A stretch of DNA of 64,000 bases from positions 31,747,466 to 31,811,465 of the forward strand of contig OX393577.1 in NCBI GenBank assembly GCA_947652605.1. Reading direction: 5' to 3'. Below the pieces are notes generated by a model. It searched no databases and was not told the origin of the DNA. It was given only the letters and a program-made list of their open reading frames with translations. The stretch is from Elmis aenea. Lineage: Eukaryota; Arthropoda; Insecta; Coleoptera; Elmidae. Within the stretch, counting starts at the first letter, position 1. Every line of letters begins with the position of its first letter. Of the stretch, positions 53,790 through 64,000 are shown one piece after another. The translations under genes and the position numbers were made by a program.

Positions 53790-54174
53790 CATTTAAAAGA
53801 AAAAAAAAAAGCACATTTAACTATTCAATAGCCAACTCCGTGGCCTATAAAAAAAATAGAATTAGGGGTAATATCTCGAAAATGGTAGGTGTTAAAAAAA
53901 ATCTAAAATAACAGTTACATTCTCCATGAAAAAGTACCTTAAGAAAGTACAAATAAAATTGATCTAATGAATAAAATAAAAGTTACGAGAAAAAAAAGAA
54001 ATTGGACATTTTCATATTTTTTGCTATAACATCTGAAGTACGAGAAATTTTGTACTTTTAAAATTTGATTGTGGCTCCTCTCATACTAAGAAATAATTCA
54101 TCTAATTTAAACAAACCTGTATCTCTTGTAATAAGCGAGATCCCCATGCTGGAAATGTAATCTGGGACACGCTG
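53790..54174. repeat. Repeat R, uninterrupted copy
   Basis: Matches 44490-44619 joined to 50218-50498, so it represents the site without the BEL insertion. It ends CTGGGACACGCTG next to TA. Confidence 0.75.
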
Positions 54175-55248
54175 TATATTTCTGCTGTTTACTTTTATTT
54201 CTTAATCAAATCAAAATATTCTTGTCAACGGCACAGATACCAAAGGGTAATTCAGATCAAATGTATTTTTAGCAACAACATATTTTTGTCAAAAGATCTA
54301 TAATAATTATAAAGAACACTTGACATTTCAATTGGCCTACTGCCTAAAAATTTTGAGGATTTTGTTCGCAGTATGATTAATAAATAATTATAATTTTGAT
54401 TCTAATCAAGTTATACAGGGTGCACCACGACCCTGAGATTCTTCGATAGCTCCTTTATTAATCAAAAAATGTTTAATGCAAATATTGTGCGAACCTATTT
54501 TCTACATAACCTAAAATTATTTTCAAATATACAGGGTTTCGTTTGACTGGCACATATAAAAATTTAATTTTTTAAAATAAAACACCCTGTATATTTTTAC
54601 ATTTTTGGATTCCTCTTAAAATTTACTTTAAAAAATGTATCAAGTTATATGGGTCTCAAGTCGACCGTTTTCGTAAAATTTACATTTTTATGAAATTTTT
54701 GAGCATACAGCACTTTCAATTTTTTTAACATTTAAGTTATTTAAAAAAGCGGTAAAATTTCGTTTAAAATTGATATTGACAATAGATTAATTAACACTCT
54801 GCGCTAGCTACATTTTAAAAATATTATACAGGGCGTTTTTTACGCTTGGTCAAACTTGTGAAACTTTAAACATCGATAAGTCATTTTTCTTAAATGCAAC
54901 ACCCTGTATATTTTTACATTTTCTTGTAGAGAATTTAATTGTCTTTCGAAATTATTAAGCATGTCCTATACCTAAAGTTAATATTTTTCGAGTTATCTCG
55001 ATATTTTAAAGTGGGCCATGGACGTAAGTCGTAATTTTTCAAAGAATTTTTAAACAAAAGAATAAAAAGAGCTCCAACTTTAATTTTAGTCCAATAATGT
55101 ACCCCTTTTCCCCGAAATTTATCGTATAAATTGTTTAAAATTATATCCTTGTTCATGTTCTACGCACAGCCGTAGATGTTGTCTCAAAGACTCTAGCACT
55201 CTTGATAACATTTCGGGGGTTATACCATTAAAAGCAACACAGCAAGTA

Positions 55249-55866
55249 ATGCAGTTGCCGAACACAGAATATCCTAATAGATGGATAGGACGAGGTAGAC
55301 CAATCTCCTGGCCACCTAGGTCACCTGATCTTACCCCTATAGATTTATTTTTGTGGGGACCCATAAAACAGGTGTATCAAGACCCCCCAACAACTGCTGA
55401 AGCTGTGCAAAACAGGATTCGTGTTGCCTTTGATGGTATAGCCCCCGAATTGTTACAAAGGGAGCTAGAGTCTTTCAGACAAGGTCTACGGCTGTGCGTA
55501 GGACAAGGCATTGGCGTAGTTAGCCCCGAGGTCCAGGGGGGGCTGCAGCCCCAGGTGACTGAGGCTGTGAGCTAAAAAAAAAAAGAAAAAGGTCCTCGCT
55601 TTTAAACTTAATATTAAGACAATTTAAAAAATAATGCTAGATTGGTGCTAATCTATAGGTCAAAATTCATCTTTCTGTTTATTTAACAGAATACGGTTTC
55701 AATTACGTTTGGTGTTTTGTTTAAATGTTTTGTGTTTTTTGGCCAGGGGGGGCTAATGAGAGCTCAGGGGGGGCTAATGAGAGCACAGGGGGGGCTTAGC
55801 ACCCCCTGGTCCCCCCCTAACTACGCCAATGGGACAAGGACATAATCTTGAACAATTTATACGATA
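55249..55866 (+). pseudogene. Tc1/mariner-like transposase C-terminus, split
   Basis: Reads PNRWIGRGRPISWPPRSPDL, TPIDLFLWGPIKQVYQ, PPTTAEAVQNRIRVAFDGI, LRLCVGQG, then is broken by the element at 55509-55831. It ends HNLEQFIR and stop after the insertion (about 55840-55863). The WPPRSPDLTPIDLFLWG block is the region holding the last catalytic acid in this family. The N-terminal two thirds is missing. Confidence 0.8.
55509..55831. mobile_element. MITE with CATTGGCGTAGTTAG ends, 8-bp duplication
   Basis: 323 bp. Both ends begin CATTGGCGTAGTTAG, followed by G/C-rich GGGGGG runs; flanks GGACAAGG at 55501-55508 and 55832-55839 are identical. The internal GGGGGGGCTAATGAGAGC-type unit is tandemly repeated near 55745-55795. 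The end motif resembles CAGTGGCGTAACTAG at 31911. Confidence 0.88.
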
Positions 55867-56613
55867 AATTTCGGTAAAATGGGGTACATTTTTAGCCTAA
55901 AATTAAAGTTGCAGCTCTTTTTATTCTTTTGTTTAAAAATTCTTTGAAAAAATACGACTTACGTCCATGGCCGACTTTAAAATATTTTAATTGCCTTAGT
56001 AATACTAATAAAAATCGAGATAGCTCGAAACATATTAACTTTTAGGTATAGGACATGCTTAATAATTTCGAAAGACAATTAAATTCTCTACAAGAAAATG
56101 TAAAAATATACAGGGTGTTGCATTTAAGAAAAATGACTTATCGATGTTTAAAGTTTCACAAGTTTGACCAAGCGTAAAAAACACCCTGAATAATATTTTT
56201 AAAATATAGCTAGCGCAAAGTGTTAATTAATCTATTGTCAATCTAAATTTTAAACGAAATTTTACCGCTTTTTTAAACAACTTTAATGTAAAAAAAAATT
56301 GGAAGTGCTGTATCGCTCAAAATTTTCACAAAAATGTAAATTTTACGAAAACGGTTGACTTAAAACCTATATAACCTTATACATTTTTTAAAGTAAATTT
56401 TAAGAGGAATCCAAAAATGTAAAAATATACAGGATATTCTATTTAAAAAAATTAAATTTTTATATGGGCCGGTCAAACGAAACACCCTGTATATTTGAAA
56501 ATAATTTTAGGTTATGTAGAAAATAGGTTCGCACAATATTTGTATTAAACATTTTTTGATATTTTCATTAATAAAGGAGCTATCGAAGAATCTCAGGGTC
56601 GTGGTGCACCCTG

Positions 56614-56908
56614 TATAATATACCTACTCCTAAAACATTAGCAGTAACAACTTGTAGCGTAACAAACAAAAGCAAGTATATTGTAATGCCTATTTGACTT
56701 TTAAAGTTTATCGTGTCGATTTGTGGAGTTGGATCATTCGATTACCTGGCCGATTTCAGTAGTTGGAGAGCCAAGAGAGGGAGAGCCATGCACTCCTTTT
56801 GCCGCTCAAGTCAGCCTTGATTTGCTCATTTACACTACACGCGAAAAGTCTCATGTAAGCAATTTCTATCAAAAGTTAAGTGCCAGCCAGCACTTGCTAT
56901 TATTGTAA
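56614..56908. other. No recognised feature
   Basis: Short stretch between two transposons; a 61-codon ORF here has no recognisable domain. Confidence 0.4.
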
Positions 56909-57272
56909 AGGTGCATTTAAATCAGAGCGAACAGGACCGAACGAACGAACGAACGGGTTTTTAGGTATTCGTTCGTTCGGTCGTCTCTGCGCAATGCAAT
57001 GTGAACGAACATTCGCATTCGTTGATGATCCGCGCTAGTGTGAAAACCTGAAAACAAACCATGTCGGATAGAGAATTCGCTAGCTACAAAATGCACCATG
57101 CAAATCGAGCACGAACTTCCTTTGATGATTCGCTTGTTTACCGACACGCTACGGAACCTGTGCGAACGCGAACGAGTTCGTTCGCTCGCCTTCGCTTCTC
57201 CATGCAAATTGCGCGAGCTTGACCGAACGAATTCGTTCGTTCGCTTCTGTTCGCTTTGATTTAAATGCACCT
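56909..57272. mobile_element. Harbinger-type MITE with CGAACGAA arms
   Basis: Ends AGGTGCATTTAAATCA and TGATTTAAATGCACCT, flanked by TAA at 56906-56908 and 57273-57275. GAACGAACGAACG runs and TTCGTTCG line the arms, giving the long minus-strand ORF, which is not a gene. Confidence 0.85.
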
Positions 57273-58938
57273 TAAGGAGTTTGATGAAAAATTATTATTA
57301 GTCTCTGTACTTTGTTAATTTCTGTGACTTTACGACGCCGAGTTCTTGGTAAACATGGTTATTATTGAACTTTGATCTGTATTATTTAACAGTGCTGTAG
57401 CACTCCTACATTGCACCCTCCAAAGTGTTCCAAACACTTTTAAACAGTGGGATATTTAAATTTTGGATAACGTTGACGGAAAATAACTCGTTAAATTTAA
57501 ACAATTTAGAATTATTTATTTGTATCTTTTTATAACAAAAAAACGACATAAGCCTCTACTGATAAATGTTTGTTAGCCCAATTTCAGATTAAAATTATTG
57601 TTATAACTGATAAATAAAATTCATTTTCTGAAGCGTCCTTAAACCAACAATTTAAAAAAATATATTTTCCAGTTTTAATTTATTTTAACGGCACGAATTT
57701 TCATTGCTTAGTAAAATTTCGTGGTCGCTTAACGTTTCGTTGAAAATCCGTTTACCTTCTTCAGTTTAACAAATATCGAAAAGCTTTAATTAAATATTAA
57801 GTCGGCAATAATAAAATAAGTGAAAATTTAATTTACCAAACTTTTCGAAATCAAAATAATTGTTTATATAAAGCGTTTCATAATGAAACTTGCGAGTTAA
57901 ATGCACGAACCGTGAACAGTTTGCGGTTTCTTTTTCCTTCTGTGAACGCATTGATAAGCAGACATCCTTTGTTTATTCAAGGCTTCGTAGTGTTACATTT
58001 CGTAACGCTAAAAATGAAAAAAAGAAACCATTTCGGGAATCTCCTGCAGTTCTTGGCGCAATAGTTTGTTACGGGAACCAGTTCATTACTGTTAGGTCAC
58101 TCATTCGTCGTTCGATTTACAAATTCGCAAGTTTGGTAATCGATTTTATGATCAAATTTTGTTAACAGTCGATAATATACAACTAGAAATTACCTCTACC
58201 ACTAGATAATTGTAACAAAATACGTATCTCAGTAGTGTTCATCGAGAAAATCTTTATATCTTTATTTTTCTTGAATAAAATAATTTGTTAACGTTTAACG
58301 GAATATTTTGCTAAATAAGATACTTCACTTTTAAAATCTTTTTGTGCATAAGTTCTCCAATCACATATGCACATTTGCCCGTATTCCATAATAAATCGCT
58401 CTACAAATGTACACAAATAGTAATGAACTTTTTAGATAAAGACGTTCAATAAGTGCTCTCAAAAGATGATTTTTTTGCGCAGTGTCGCTTTCGACCCATA
58501 GTGCCATAGTAGTGCACCATTTAGAACGTAGCAGCAATGCGTCAGCAGGAACTCAATGTATCTGCAGGTATTATACGAAACTATTCGAAATCATATGTTT
58601 AGAAAGTTCGCATTGACGAAGGCGCTTGCGTGGCTGCTTGTGCAAACGCGTGGTGGAGAGATCCGCTAACCGAAGTACGACACTGCTAGTGCCTGCAGTT
58701 GTTTTCACCTGGTGGTTTAATCCACAGTTTTTGCTCAGCAACAGGTGTCTGGTGACATATGAGTTCACAACCCCCTTTACCAGCCTCTTGCACGTTGATG
58801 CAATAATGCACTTGATTTTAATGACGAATTTTGTGTTTATCTGTAGACTGTTTGGTGACTAATAATAAACGTTTGTAGTGGCAGTGGGTTCGTGTACTCA
58901 ATAATAGTTGTAAACACCATTGTTGCTTTTGGTTTTCA
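57273..58938. other. Probable upstream region of the exon at 58939; no certain feature
   Basis: Mostly unremarkable. 58480-58720 is richer in CpG and G+C than the rest and could hold a promoter or first exon for the following exon. A 91-codon plus ORF (57890-58165) lacks a domain and I do not call it. Confidence 0.35.
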
Positions 58939-59249
58939 GAGCGGAAAGTGGTTGTACATCCAGTGATTGTACAATACGGTTTATAGTTTTTACGACGTGT
59001 TGTATGAGTTGATCAAGTTGTATATTTTGATTATTTGGAAATTATGTTGTTAAATGTGATGTAAATAATGTGATACGTGTTTAATTTTGATGTCACCGTA
59101 CAGTCGTTACCGGCCGCTGCCGGGTTCGGAAACGATTACTGTCTTGCAACCTCCTGCAGGCTGTCGTCCTCCTAGCACCACCGCGTGCAGGTTTCTCAGG
59201 TGGATTGCTAGATTAGGAACACAAACTGTTAATAATAAACAAGGGATAG
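58939..59249 (+). CDS. Start exon of an unidentified gene (MSPYSRYRPLPGS...)
   Basis: Acceptor TTGGTTTTCAG ends at 58938 and donor GTAAGT begins at 59250. After a leader with short upstream ORFs, ATG 59090 opens 53 codons plus one base: MSPYSRYRPLPGSETITVLQ, then PPAGCRPPSTTACRFLRW and IARLGTQTVNNKQGI. Composition (Pro, Arg, Gly, few Asn/Lys runs) and G+C well above the background argue for real coding sequence. It looks like a disordered cytosolic N-terminus. I do not recognise the family. The remaining exons must lie beyond the window. Together with leader exons near 29 kb it may form one gene with a 29-kb intron, but an independent promoter is equally possible. Confidence 0.6.
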
Positions 59250-62200
59250 GTAAGTTTTGCGTTAAGATTTATTTAGTTTTTGGCGCGTGTATTGTATGTT
59301 CTCAAACTGTTACTAATTTATATAATCACTGACTTCTTCCGTTTGATATTTGTTAGTTAAGATAACACTCAACAATAGTATTATTAGCAAAACACAGTTT
59401 CGACATTACGATTTTAGTTTCTACTTTAAACTATAGGCAAATTTGAATATTTAAAAATGCATTTTGAAGTTACATTATATCTGCTTCATAAAGTACGTTA
59501 AATTATTACCACTAAAATTATTAACGTGTCTTGTAAATTTAAATGGAATTCTGTTTTTAATTATATTATTTATTTGTTACAATTTTTTTTAAGTTGTAAA
59601 TAGTATCTACTCTTAGCCTGTAAAAAAAAATATTAGAGTTTCTTCAGCAAGCGATTTATTATTTTAAATACGAAATGTTATATATAAATTATTGCAAAAT
59701 GGATCTGATTAAGTTATATTTATTATACAACTTTTTGTAATTACCTATAGTTAACAGAAATTTAATGTTTGTTAAAAAAATGCTTGCACAAACACAATGT
59801 TCGCTTTTAGCTATTAATGAGTGATTATTAAAGCCAAATAGTATATTAGTGTTCATGAGGTAATTATTATATAGAATATGCATGCATTTTTATGGAAACT
59901 TTAACTTTAAATTATATGCTTATATGCATATTATATTTTTGTATATTACCTAAAGGTAATTATTTTCCCCGAATGCTTACTCGGACGTGTTATAATTTAC
60001 ATGCCGGACGTTAAAAGTTTTTTGAAATTCAAATACCGTTAATGCTTAGTAACAAATAAGTATATGTATTTTGATAACTTTTAAGTGTCATAAATGAAAA
60101 CTGTTTAAAAAGTTAAGAAATACATTTCTTGTTGTAACAAGGCTGTTATACGCTGTTTATACGTTCATGTGTTTATGACATATTATTGATCTCCAAATTT
60201 AGAACGGCAAGTAATTTTTAGTTGGTTCATTTTAAAAATATATTCGTAACGACGCCAACAAAACACGCGTATTAGAGAATGGGTTACTACTATAAGTAAT
60301 ATGCTTTGGCAAAAAAGTTAAATAAAGCTTGCTTTTGTTAATTATACGTGACATAAATCCTTGTTTTTAACATTTTTTAACAGCTGCCAATTGCCGTGCC
60401 TTTATATAAAATAATGTTGTGCAGCAGTAGCCTTAACGTTTATATTTAACTATTTATTGATTACATAAAGGTGGCAATCGATTAAACACAGCAAACACTA
60501 ATACATAATTGAAAATTTTGTTGGCCTAGCCACTATTAATTTTAAGAAGCTTTCGTTGTCCTTAAAAAAAGATAATATCAAGTAGTGTTTATATTTACAC
60601 TTTCCCTTGATAGGAGTTCTCCCTATGTATAAAATAGTATCGTAAACATTTATTAATTTGTGTTCCATGTCATAAAAACTATATTTCAATTATAATTCCT
60701 AATTCCTAACCATATTATTTTATAACCTATCTACTGATTATTCGGCGAGATTGCTTTCCTGAAGGTGGAGTGTGTGAAAGTAATGTGATAAGATCCACCT
60801 TATACTTAGTAAGAGTATGTAACTTTGTATTAGACATAGAAAGTATCAGAAAAACTGGTCATTTAATTTTTTGTATAAAATGAAAGTTGAGTATATACGT
60901 ACCAAGTTTACGATTGCGAACGTTATATTGTTAAATATGGTTATCAATCTTGCAAACTAGGGACTTATTTATGTTATTATAAATTAATGGTTGACATGCA
61001 TGTTTCTTTTATATGTCCAATTGTAAACATTTATAGTTGATTCGCATATGTACATTACGTTTTCTAACATTCGTAAACAAATATTACGCAATTGGAAAGC
61101 GATTATTAAGATATCTTCATGTTATTGAATAGACAATTGAAGTACATAGGTAGAGGTACTCACTTGTCATGCTAAGTGCTTTTGTTATTTCGACATCTGA
61201 GCTTGATAGAAAAAGGTCTTGCAAAAATTGCGCATAATTGGACATGTTGTCCAAATTATTTTTTAGATAATAATGTTGTAAATCACAAAATCTTGATTAA
61301 CGGATCCATTCGTAACGTGTCACAACTCTGACACCACAGTTTATTATATATAACGTTAAACACAGCATCAAACTATAGTAACGTTACTTTAAACCGGTAA
61401 TCAGAGTTATTATTTGTTCGTCCAAAGCATTACGTAGATATCTGGCAGCTGGTGCACACAGTTCTTGACATTTACGATTGGAGCAAGCACTAAAGAAAAA
61501 TGTTTAATACAAAAAGAGCTGTTACCTTACTTACCTAAGTATGAAAATATATGCAGTAACAATTCGCAAAATGCAGCTTCATTGTATGTGGTATATTCCA
61601 CAATATATTTCGCTTCATTACAAATTGTATGACAGTAATATAGTGCCATAATTGGTTTTTTAATAATATTTAAAGACGCAGCGATATTTATATGTTACCA
61701 TAGGAGCTTTTTGCGGATTGTTAGGTATCGAGAATATGTATTTTGGGGATCATTATTGCGGTCGAACTTAAAAATATTGCATAATTTTGTTAACGAATTT
61801 ACACCAAATCTCGAGAATTTTGAATGTAGTGCATAAAATGTTTGTCGGAAGCATTTTGTACGCAATTCGCAAAATGTGGATATGATATTTAATTTATCAG
61901 CAGGAAGGAATTTTTTAAAATATCGTTAAATGAGCTAGTGTTTGATATAGATGTTTTTACGTTAATAAAATTACGATTGAGTTTAGAGATCTCTTAAATA
62001 AAAATGAAAAACCAATCAGTTGTTTTAAATAATAGATAGTCATACGAATTCATGAGGTGATTTAGCTTCTTTTTTTTTAACGTATTCAACCTCGGAACTT
62101 CTTATAATAAGCACTTACTTTTTGACGATAAAAAGAAATAAATTATATATGTAATCTTTTTATTTATGTTGTATACAATACTTTAAAAATTGTTTGTTAA

Positions 62201-63773
62201 ATAAGGTATGGCAATATGCAGCTTTGGCGTTCTTGATTTTTAACATTCTTATTTAGTGTTAATATACTTATTGTTGTTTAATATTTACTTCTCGTATTGC
62301 TTGTGAACACTCTTTTAATAGCTTATAATTTTTCATGGGTTTTCTGCATACATTTCTAATGTAAACAAGTTTGATACAATCATCAAGGTAGACAGTTGTT
62401 GTGACTAACAATGTTTTTTATTAGAAGTAACTAAAGTAAATATGTGTTTTATTATTATAACTAAGCACTATCAATTTTGAAACGGATTTGTTTAAAAACG
62501 CATCATTCAGTTATAGTGCATTAAATAAAGTGGAACGTCTCCGCACTTACGCATAATTTTCTTCTCGTGTTAAAACGTTAAAACTATAAGCTGTCTTGCG
62601 TCATTTTTTCCGTGCTTTCACTTTCCACTGTTCTTAGATCGACCTAGGACCTTAAGCTTTCACAATATTACAAATGCGCAGTCGGTAATTTAATAGAAAT
62701 CTCGCACAGGTATATTTATTTACATTTGCGTAGGTATTAGTTACACTCGGGTTTTAATACATTTAATCAAAATTTTAAATAATGTATGACCCTTCAGTTA
62801 TTTTAAATGAATATTTTATTTTATTCAAGTGTGTGACTATGTATTTTGGCAGTGTTATAAGGCACCACTATGTGCAAATTAAGTGAACCATCAATACAAA
62901 AACACAATATTTTACGATTAAGCAGTTTTTTTATGATAAATTCATATTACTTCATATTCCAGTTGTAACATTGATCATTTGTTTGATATGCAACCCATGG
63001 ACCATGATTGATGGTCTCCTTAAGTACCAAACTTAATATTGCTCTTTTTTGTGGGATTTTGTTAAAAATTAAGTAAACGTTGATTATGTTTGGAATATAA
63101 ACAACTGAGTGCATAAATCGTATTTGGATTCAATCATTTATTGAACAATTAGGATAATATTTAAAATTTATATTGTTACAGTTAAATAAAATTTTCCGTA
63201 TTTTGAAAAGAATCAGATTGATTTTTATTATTCAATTTGATTAATTGTAGATTTTAATTTTTACAGTTGTATAAGGTGACTATTCCAATCTTTATAGGTA
63301 TATAAATATGTTTGAAAATAGTTAAAATTCAAAATTTGAAAATGTCAAGGCTAACTTGAGTTGCCATTTAAAAAACCCTAGTTCAAGATGTAACTTAAAC
63401 TGGCAAACTTAAATTTTCTTTTAACTTCGTTAGGCGGTATGAACAAAAGTAAATAACCATCAATGTAAGTCATTTCGGTAAATTTAATAATAATTCAGGT
63501 ATAACAACTTCTTAAAATGCCAAAAAAAATTAGACAATAATTTAAAAACCGAAAATTGTAAAAAAAAAATGTAGCCAATCGTGCTAAATTTATCTCGAGA
63601 TGCGCATTTGAAAAATAGCTTGACCGTTTCGCGAGCTGTAATCATAAATAATATACCTCGTATGTAATCGTATCAAATTTGAACCACCCTGCAGCCTGCA
63701 CTTCTACGCTTAGGGATGTATTTTAATAAAATTGTTCAGATTTTTAATTTTCTTTTCTATGTTTTTATTTATA
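59250..63773. other. Large AT-rich intron-like region
   Basis: Apart from the tentative minus-strand ORF at 61384-61649, I see no exon, transposon end or repeat in this 4.5 kb. Confidence 0.5.
61384..61649 (-). CDS. Tentative two-exon antisense ORF, 74 aa
   Basis: Exons 61531-61649 and 61384-61489 join in phase if a GTAAGG donor and a TTTCTTTAG acceptor are used (41-bp intron; an overlapping GTAAGT donor four bases upstream would change the frame). The product reads MALYYCHTICNEAKYIVEYT and later ELCAPAARYLRNALDEQI. The second exon has balanced composition, unlike random AT-rich ORFs. AATAAA on the minus strand at 61340-61345 lies about 40 nt past the stop. It could be the 3' end of a longer gene or a gene fragment; the same frame stays open for 15 codons upstream. 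No family recognised. Confidence 0.3.
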
Positions 63774-64000
63774 CAGGGTGTGTAAAAATTGGCGGAAAGG
63801 CTACACGGAGCGATGTTCTTCGTAAAATTCTAAGTCGAAAATCTTAATACGAAAATGTTGTACCATGCTTCCTATGGCCTCAGGAACCATTTAAAGAAAA
63901 TAAAAATTGGCAACATTGCATACATTGATTTGCGTTTGGACATTTTTTTATCAGCAATTTTTACTTAGGTATTTACATTTTTTGTTCGAACTGAAAGCCT
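63774..64000. mobile_element. Foldback MITE (CAGGGTG family J), second copy, cut by window edge
   Basis: Begins CAGGGTGTGTAAAAATTGGC after TA and matches the reverse complement of the right half of 17876-18500, including GTTGTACCATGCTTCCTATG and GCATTGATTTGCGTTTGGAC-like stretches (first 20 bases of each). The rest lies outside the window. Confidence 0.88.

Larger units (their letters stand above)
51892..54174. mobile_element. Possible CAGGGTG-end element containing two insertions
   Basis: Left end CAGGGTGGTCCACATAG after TA; a CACGCTG then TA at 54174 may be the right end, with repeat R (53790-54174) forming its right part. The interior holds the hAT at 52156-52726 and the palindrome at 53151-53703. 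The two ends are not clearly complementary, so this could be two elements side by side. Confidence 0.4.
54416..56613. mobile_element. Foldback made of two transposase 3' ends
   Basis: Ends CAGGGTGCACCACGACCCTG (and complement) after TA. Arms of about 825 bp (54416-55245 and 55440-56613, the latter enlarged by an insertion). Each arm carries, outward-reading, the C-terminal coding part of the same Tc1/mariner-like transposase: minus strand at 55119-55240, plus strand at 55420-55866. Thus both ends derive from the 3' end of one parent element. Confidence 0.85.

Noticed and set aside
56917..57270. 117-codon minus-strand ORF rich in Arg and Ser
   Set aside because: It lies wholly inside a Harbinger-type MITE and reflects its CGAA arrays and inverted ends.
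57890..58165. 91-codon plus ORF before the start exon at 58939
   Set aside because: No domain, no clear splice donor at its end; could be leader sequence but I cannot support coding.
61700..61930. 73-codon minus-strand open frame upstream of the tentative antisense ORF
   Set aside because: Composition is mostly Phe, Asn, Lys, Leu, Cys and Thr with hardly any Glu, Gly or Val, as random AT-rich DNA gives, and a stop separates it from the candidate.

Overview
The window is a piece of an insect nuclear genome. It is AT-rich, its genes are split by GT-AG introns (several only 41-61 bp), and more than half of the intergenic and intronic DNA is recognisable as transposon. It carries Unr (CSDE1), TAF11, ataxin-3 and BEL/Pao, piggyBac, hAT, Harbinger, mariner and foldback elements. 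The many foldback elements that start CAGGGTG after TA suggest a beetle or similar repeat-rich insect, but I cannot fix the order from sequence alone.

Layout. 1-421 (-): 5' end of ataxin-3 (Josephin deubiquitinase), head-to-head with Unr. 422-852: shared promoter and Unr leader exon. 2784-23261 (+): the complete Unr/CSDE1 coding sequence in nine coding exons, 911 aa, with nine cold-shock-type domains and a SUZ-C tail. Its introns hold most of the DNA transposons of the left half, including a degenerate piggyBac carrying nested elements and a THAP-domain transposon carrying a hAT that itself carries a foldback. 25731-27436 (-): an assembled four-exon gene for a small secreted protein (six-Cys module, EGF domain, C-terminal Cys pair). 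27764-28522 (-): the complete TAF11 gene. 28523-29757: a second divergent promoter and two noncoding leader exons of a + strand gene. Its coding start may be the exon at 58939-59249, 29 kb further on, with the rest beyond the window. 61384-61649 (-): a tentative two-exon antisense ORF.

The interval 29.8-57.3 kb is almost purely transposons: foldbacks, two LINE reverse-transcriptase remnants, a dead mariner, a truncated Harbinger with an intact intron, a very young BEL/Pao LTR retrotransposon (44620-50217) with an open 1499-aa polyprotein that lacks most of RNase H, and a cluster of related foldback pieces around it.

How the parts relate. The host genes act in translation control (Unr), basal transcription (TAF11) and ubiquitin editing (ataxin-3). 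They sit in two divergent promoter pairs and are not a pathway. The EGF gene is a candidate extracellular signal. I saw no tRNA, rRNA, CRISPR array or bacterial-type operon.
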